DNA of 64,000 nucleotides from GCA-2718815 sp963578105 (GTDB lineage Bacteria; Planctomycetota; Planctomycetia; Pirellulales; Pirellulaceae). The DNA lies in contig CAUZBP010000014.1 of NCBI GenBank assembly GCA_963578105.1, positions 16,279 to 80,278 of the forward strand, read 5' to 3'. A program made the translations under genes and the position numbers. The notes below the pieces were generated by a model. That model had not been told where the DNA came from and did not search any database. It was given only the letters and a program-made list of their open reading frames with translations. Of this stretch, positions 61,442-64,000 are shown in pieces (position 1 is the first letter of the stretch; each line of letters begins with the position of its first letter).

Positions 61442-62494
61442 TTACAAGTCATAGTCTTCGGCTTCGAGGATAAAACCATAAATGGGCATATCCGACTTAT
61501 GATCATTAGGAGTCATGAGTTGCTGGTAGATGTGGTACTCAATGCCATCGCCTAGGAATTGGCCGTGACCATCAGCAAACATAACATTCACGCCCCCCGG
61601 ATGCAGGCTCGATGGCCGGGCATATTGCACGTCCCCGTCTGTACTGGTGAGCGTGTTCTTCTGGTAGTTGATTCGCATCTCGGCCGTGACTGCCGAACCC
61701 GCTGCACCGTCTGCTAATGGAGAAATATCTCCAGGGCTGACACCGCTTTCCGAAGCGTACAACCAACAGAAACCAACATCGACTCCGGGAAGAGTGGTAT
61801 CGAACAGCCCGCCGGGCCGCCACTCGCCTGCCAGCAAACTTTCACTGGTCATCATTGTATTCGACGAGCCGTTGCGGAAGTCTTTCGGAGTGACCCGTCT
61901 GCCTGTGTTGATGCGATCCGCAAACACTCCGTTGGCCGCACGCTGGGCCTTATCGTAATAGGGCTGGAAAAATCCCATATTAAAATCAGCCCGATTAAGC
62001 GGGGACGGATCCGACCGCCGGGGACCAATGCCTGCATTGGCAACATAGTTGGTCGAGGGAACACTGTGGTCAGTATTCAGCGCACTGGGACAATTCACAA
62101 TCGGAATGTAGGGGCTGATTGCATCCAAATACTGAGCCTGAATACCTGAATCGATCTGGTTTGGATTGTTGTAGTTCGCAGAATCATTCCAGCGATCGTA
62201 AACGTCTCCCTGCTCCAGAGAAGGAAATATCATCATCAGCCAGGTAGCTCGATTCCAGGCAGCACCATTGATTGCCACCTTGTCCAGCAAGCCGGGAAAA
62301 TAGCGTTTCGACTCAACAAAAATCGATACCCCTGTGGCGATGTTATCCATGTTGTTCATGCACTGCAAACGCCGTGCAGCCTCCCGCGCCTGCTGCACCG
62401 CGGGCAATAGAAGTGCCATCAGCATGCCGATGATCGAGATCACCACCAGCAGTTCGACCAGCGTGAAAGCACGCTGCCTACTTCGAATTTTCAT
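61442..62494 (-). CDS. DUF1559 prepilin-like protein, copy 1
   Basis: A planctomycete DUF1559 protein with an N-terminal type IV pilin-like methylation signal: MKIRSRQRAFTLVELLVVISIIGMLMALLLPAVQQAREAARR. The prepilin leader is cleaved before Phe of FTLVE. The C-terminal DUF1559 block (PSSLHPGGVNVMFADGHGQFLGDGI, then HQ-like YQQLMTPNDHKSDMP) is complete. It has 350 residues from the ATG at 62494, preceded by GGGGAG at 8-9 bases. It is a close paralogue of copy 2 just upstream on the same strand. DUF1559 proteins are thought to be pseudopilin-like envelope proteins; function is unknown. Confidence 0.93.
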   Translation of the reverse strand: MKIRSRQRAFTLVELLVVISIIGMLMALLLPAVQQAREAARRLQCMNNMDNIATGVSIFVESKRYFPGLLDKVAINGAAWNRATWLMMIFPSLEQGDVYDRWNDSANYNNPNQIDSGIQAQYLDAISPYIPIVNCPSALNTDHSVPSTNYVANAGIGPRRSDPSPLNRADFNMGFFQPYYDKAQRAANGVFADRINTGRRVTPKDFRNGSSNTMMTSESLLAGEWRPGGLFDTTLPGVDVGFCWLYASESGVSPGDISPLADGAAGSAVTAEMRINYQKNTLTSTDGDVQYARPSSLHPGGVNVMFADGHGQFLGDGIEYHIYQQLMTPNDHKSDMPIYGFILEAEDYDL

Positions 62495-62733
62495 CTCTCG
62501 TCTCCCCAGTTGAAACCGACACCCCTGGTCTGAATCCGGCAGGTGAAAAAGATGCGAAACCAAAAGCTGCTGAGCCCACCACCGTTCACCACGGATTCAT
62601 GCTCGTATTATCGCAATACTATCCAGTCTGTCCAACTGGGGGCGGCATTTGGCCACACACACTCAGGTGTTTCCCTGTGCAGGCCCTGGAAAATGGCTGA
62701 ATCCCTGCTCGGACCCCTACAACGCCTCACCAC

Positions 62734-62807
62734 AAAGTCGCCGTCAAAGTACTGCTGGACAATACCGAACCGGTGACCTGGCAACTCCGGAAAACCATTC
62801 GGACTGA
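62734..62807 (+). pseudogene. Degraded 3' end of an AMP-ligase gene
   Basis: Read in the frame starting at 62734, the sequence gives KVAVKVLLD followed by a variant tail, matching KVPVKVLLD near the end of the intact ligase (61260-61335). The same TGA-CTGCC context follows, at 62805, but in a shifted frame, so at least one indel has occurred. Only the 3' end is present; no upstream domain was found. It shows that the duplication that made the second DUF1559 unit took in the 3' end of the ligase gene. Confidence 0.75.
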
Positions 62808-62828
62808 CTGCCAGCGGCGCAACAAAAA

Positions 62829-62852
62829 GGCCGGTTCCAACAGGAACCGGCC
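62829..62852. terminator. Terminator for DUF1559 copy 2
   Basis: A perfect 10-bp stem GGCCGGTTCC / GGAACCGGCC with loop AACA. On the minus strand it is followed by a run of T residues, so it fits as the intrinsic terminator of DUF1559 copy 2 (stop at 62913). It is the diverged twin of the hairpin at 61358-61381. Confidence 0.8.
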
Positions 62853-62912
62853 GTCTTCGTCACATTTCGGTTCAAGCACGCGCTGCGAGCAAGACTCCCT
62901 ACAAATCACCCG

Positions 62913-63929
62913 TTACAAATCATAGGCGTCTGCTTTGAGGATAAATCCCCTGATTGGCATATCCGACTTATGATCATTAGGAGTCATGAGTTGCTGGTAG
63001 ATGTGGTACTCAATGCCATCGCCCAAGAATTGGCCGTGACCGTCGGCAAACATGACATTCACACCCCCCGGATGCAGGCTCGATGGCCGGGCCAGTTCCA
63101 CATCACCGACTGAATCGTCGTTGAAATCCGTACTCGTAAGCGTATTTTTTCCATAGTTGATACGCATCTCCGATGTGACTGCCGAGCCGGGTGAACCTTG
63201 TGCTAATGGAGAAATCGCGGCAGCTGTTATACCGCTTTCCGAAGCGTACAACCAACAAAAACCAGCGTCGAGACCAGGATAACCACCGGCTTGTAACAGC
63301 CCACCGGGCCGCCACTCGCCTGCCAATAAACTTTCGCTGACCATCAGTGTGTTCGACGAGCCGTTCCGGAAGTCACCGAGAGTGACCCGCGGTGATGTAG
63401 TTGGAGTGTAACGCTCCGCAAACACTCCATTGGCCGCTCTCTGACTTGACTCATAATTTGAATCCGAAGAAGGAGTTCCAATGCCTGCATTGGCAACGTA
63501 GTTTGTCGATGGAACACTGTGGTCGTTATTCAGCGCACTGGGACAATTTACAATCGGAATGTAAGGGCTGATTGCCTTACGTGTTTCCTCATTCATCGCT
63601 GAATTGTTTACAAGAGGATTATTCCATCGATCGTAAACATCTCCCTGCTCGAGTGACGGAAACAACATCATCAGCCAGGTCGCCGGCTGATAATTATTGC
63701 CCTCTCTTGCCACCTTATCCAGCAAGCCGGGAAAGTAACCTTTCGAGGTAACAAAAATCTGTACGCCCGTGGCGATGTTGTCCATGTTGTTCATGCACTG
63801 CAAACGCCGGGCGGCTTCACGCGCCTGCTGCACCGCGGGCAACAGAAGTGCCATCAGCATGCCGATGATCGAGATCACCACCAGCAGTTCGACCAACGTA
63901 AAAGCACGCTGCCTGTTCCGAATCTTCAT
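62913..63929 (-). CDS. DUF1559 prepilin-like protein, copy 2
   Basis: A close paralogue of copy 1 (338 residues). The N-terminal prepilin signal (MKIRNRQRAFTLVELLVVISIIGM) and the C-terminal DUF1559 block with FADGHGQFLGDGI are shared almost word for word, while the middle varies in length and sequence. GGGGAGAA lies before the ATG at 63929. Upstream (63930-64000) shows only its leader. The two form a tandem pair on the minus strand, each with its own terminator hairpin. Confidence 0.93.
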   Translation of the reverse strand: MKIRNRQRAFTLVELLVVISIIGMLMALLLPAVQQAREAARRLQCMNNMDNIATGVQIFVTSKGYFPGLLDKVAREGNNYQPATWLMMLFPSLEQGDVYDRWNNPLVNNSAMNEETRKAISPYIPIVNCPSALNNDHSVPSTNYVANAGIGTPSSDSNYESSQRAANGVFAERYTPTTSPRVTLGDFRNGSSNTLMVSESLLAGEWRPGGLLQAGGYPGLDAGFCWLYASESGITAAAISPLAQGSPGSAVTSEMRINYGKNTLTSTDFNDDSVGDVELARPSSLHPGGVNVMFADGHGQFLGDGIEYHIYQQLMTPNDHKSDMPIRGFILKADAYDL

Positions 63930-64000
63930 CTCTGTTCTCCCCAGTTGAGACCGACACCCCTTCTCTTGATGTCTGCCAGGTGCAAAAGACGGGGAACCAG

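Larger units (their letters stand above)
62495..62912. other. Gap between the two DUF1559 genes, with a ligase relic
   Basis: This 418-bp gap holds the degenerate 3' end of an AMP-ligase gene (62734-62807) and a terminator-type hairpin (62829-62852), in the same order as downstream of the intact ligase. Downstream on the minus strand it also carries the likely promoter of DUF1559 copy 1. Confidence 0.7.

Overview
The window is chromosomal DNA from a bacterium of the phylum Planctomycetes, most likely order Planctomycetales. The grounds are two DUF1559 prepilin-like proteins, a TIGR03790 family protein, an exosortase/EpsI pair beside polysaccharide export genes, several small secreted proteins without recognisable homologues, and wide intergenic gaps. 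I saw no rRNA, tRNA, CRISPR array, insertion sequence or phage gene.

Layout. 0.6-7.3 kb is mixed: a TolC-type outer-membrane lipoprotein with a repeat tail, holB, yjbQ, a small conserved protein ending in a strong terminator, csrA and two hypothetical genes. 7.6-17.7 kb starts the cell-surface carbohydrate region: a WbpA-type UDP-sugar dehydrogenase, UDP-xylose synthase, a Wzx-type flippase, a sulfotransferase, a tight four-gene operon (SDR, LegB-type dehydratase, nucleotidyltransferase, GT4) and a further SDR. 18.0-24.6 kb is an export and sorting block: a Wza-like lipoprotein and a small secreted protein on the minus strand, and exosortase, a Wzz/BY-kinase fusion and EpsI on the plus strand. 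25.2-29.3 kb holds an exostosin-like protein, a TIGR03790 protein and tadA.

29.5-52.8 kb returns to sugar chemistry: a PglD-like acyltransferase overlapping a membrane-anchored epimerase, three carbamoyltransferases of the NodU/CmcH type with different small partners (SGNH hydrolase, an acidic protein, SxtJ, DUF5989), a WecA-type initiating transferase, two GT4 enzymes, a GHMP heptose kinase, a fused nucleotidyltransferase-phosphatase, GalE, a methyltransferase, a Wzy-like polymerase and a second sulfotransferase. 52.9-61.3 kb has a secreted glycosidase-like protein, a GT-C type membrane protein, an AsnB-type amidotransferase and an ACP/AMP-ligase pair. 61.4-64 kb carries two duplicated DUF1559 genes, with a fragment of the ligase 3' end between them.

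Read together, the genes describe synthesis of a large decorated exopolysaccharide: a lipid-linked start (WecA type), UDP-uronate/xylose and probably GDP-heptose precursors, several glycosyltransferases, flippase and polymerase, length control and export, and modification by sulfate, carbamoyl, methyl and acyl groups. The points most worth a second look are the three carbamoyltransferase modules with their poorly characterised partners, the membrane-SDR fusion, the heptose fusion enzyme with an eroded zinc loop, and the ligase relic between the DUF1559 genes.
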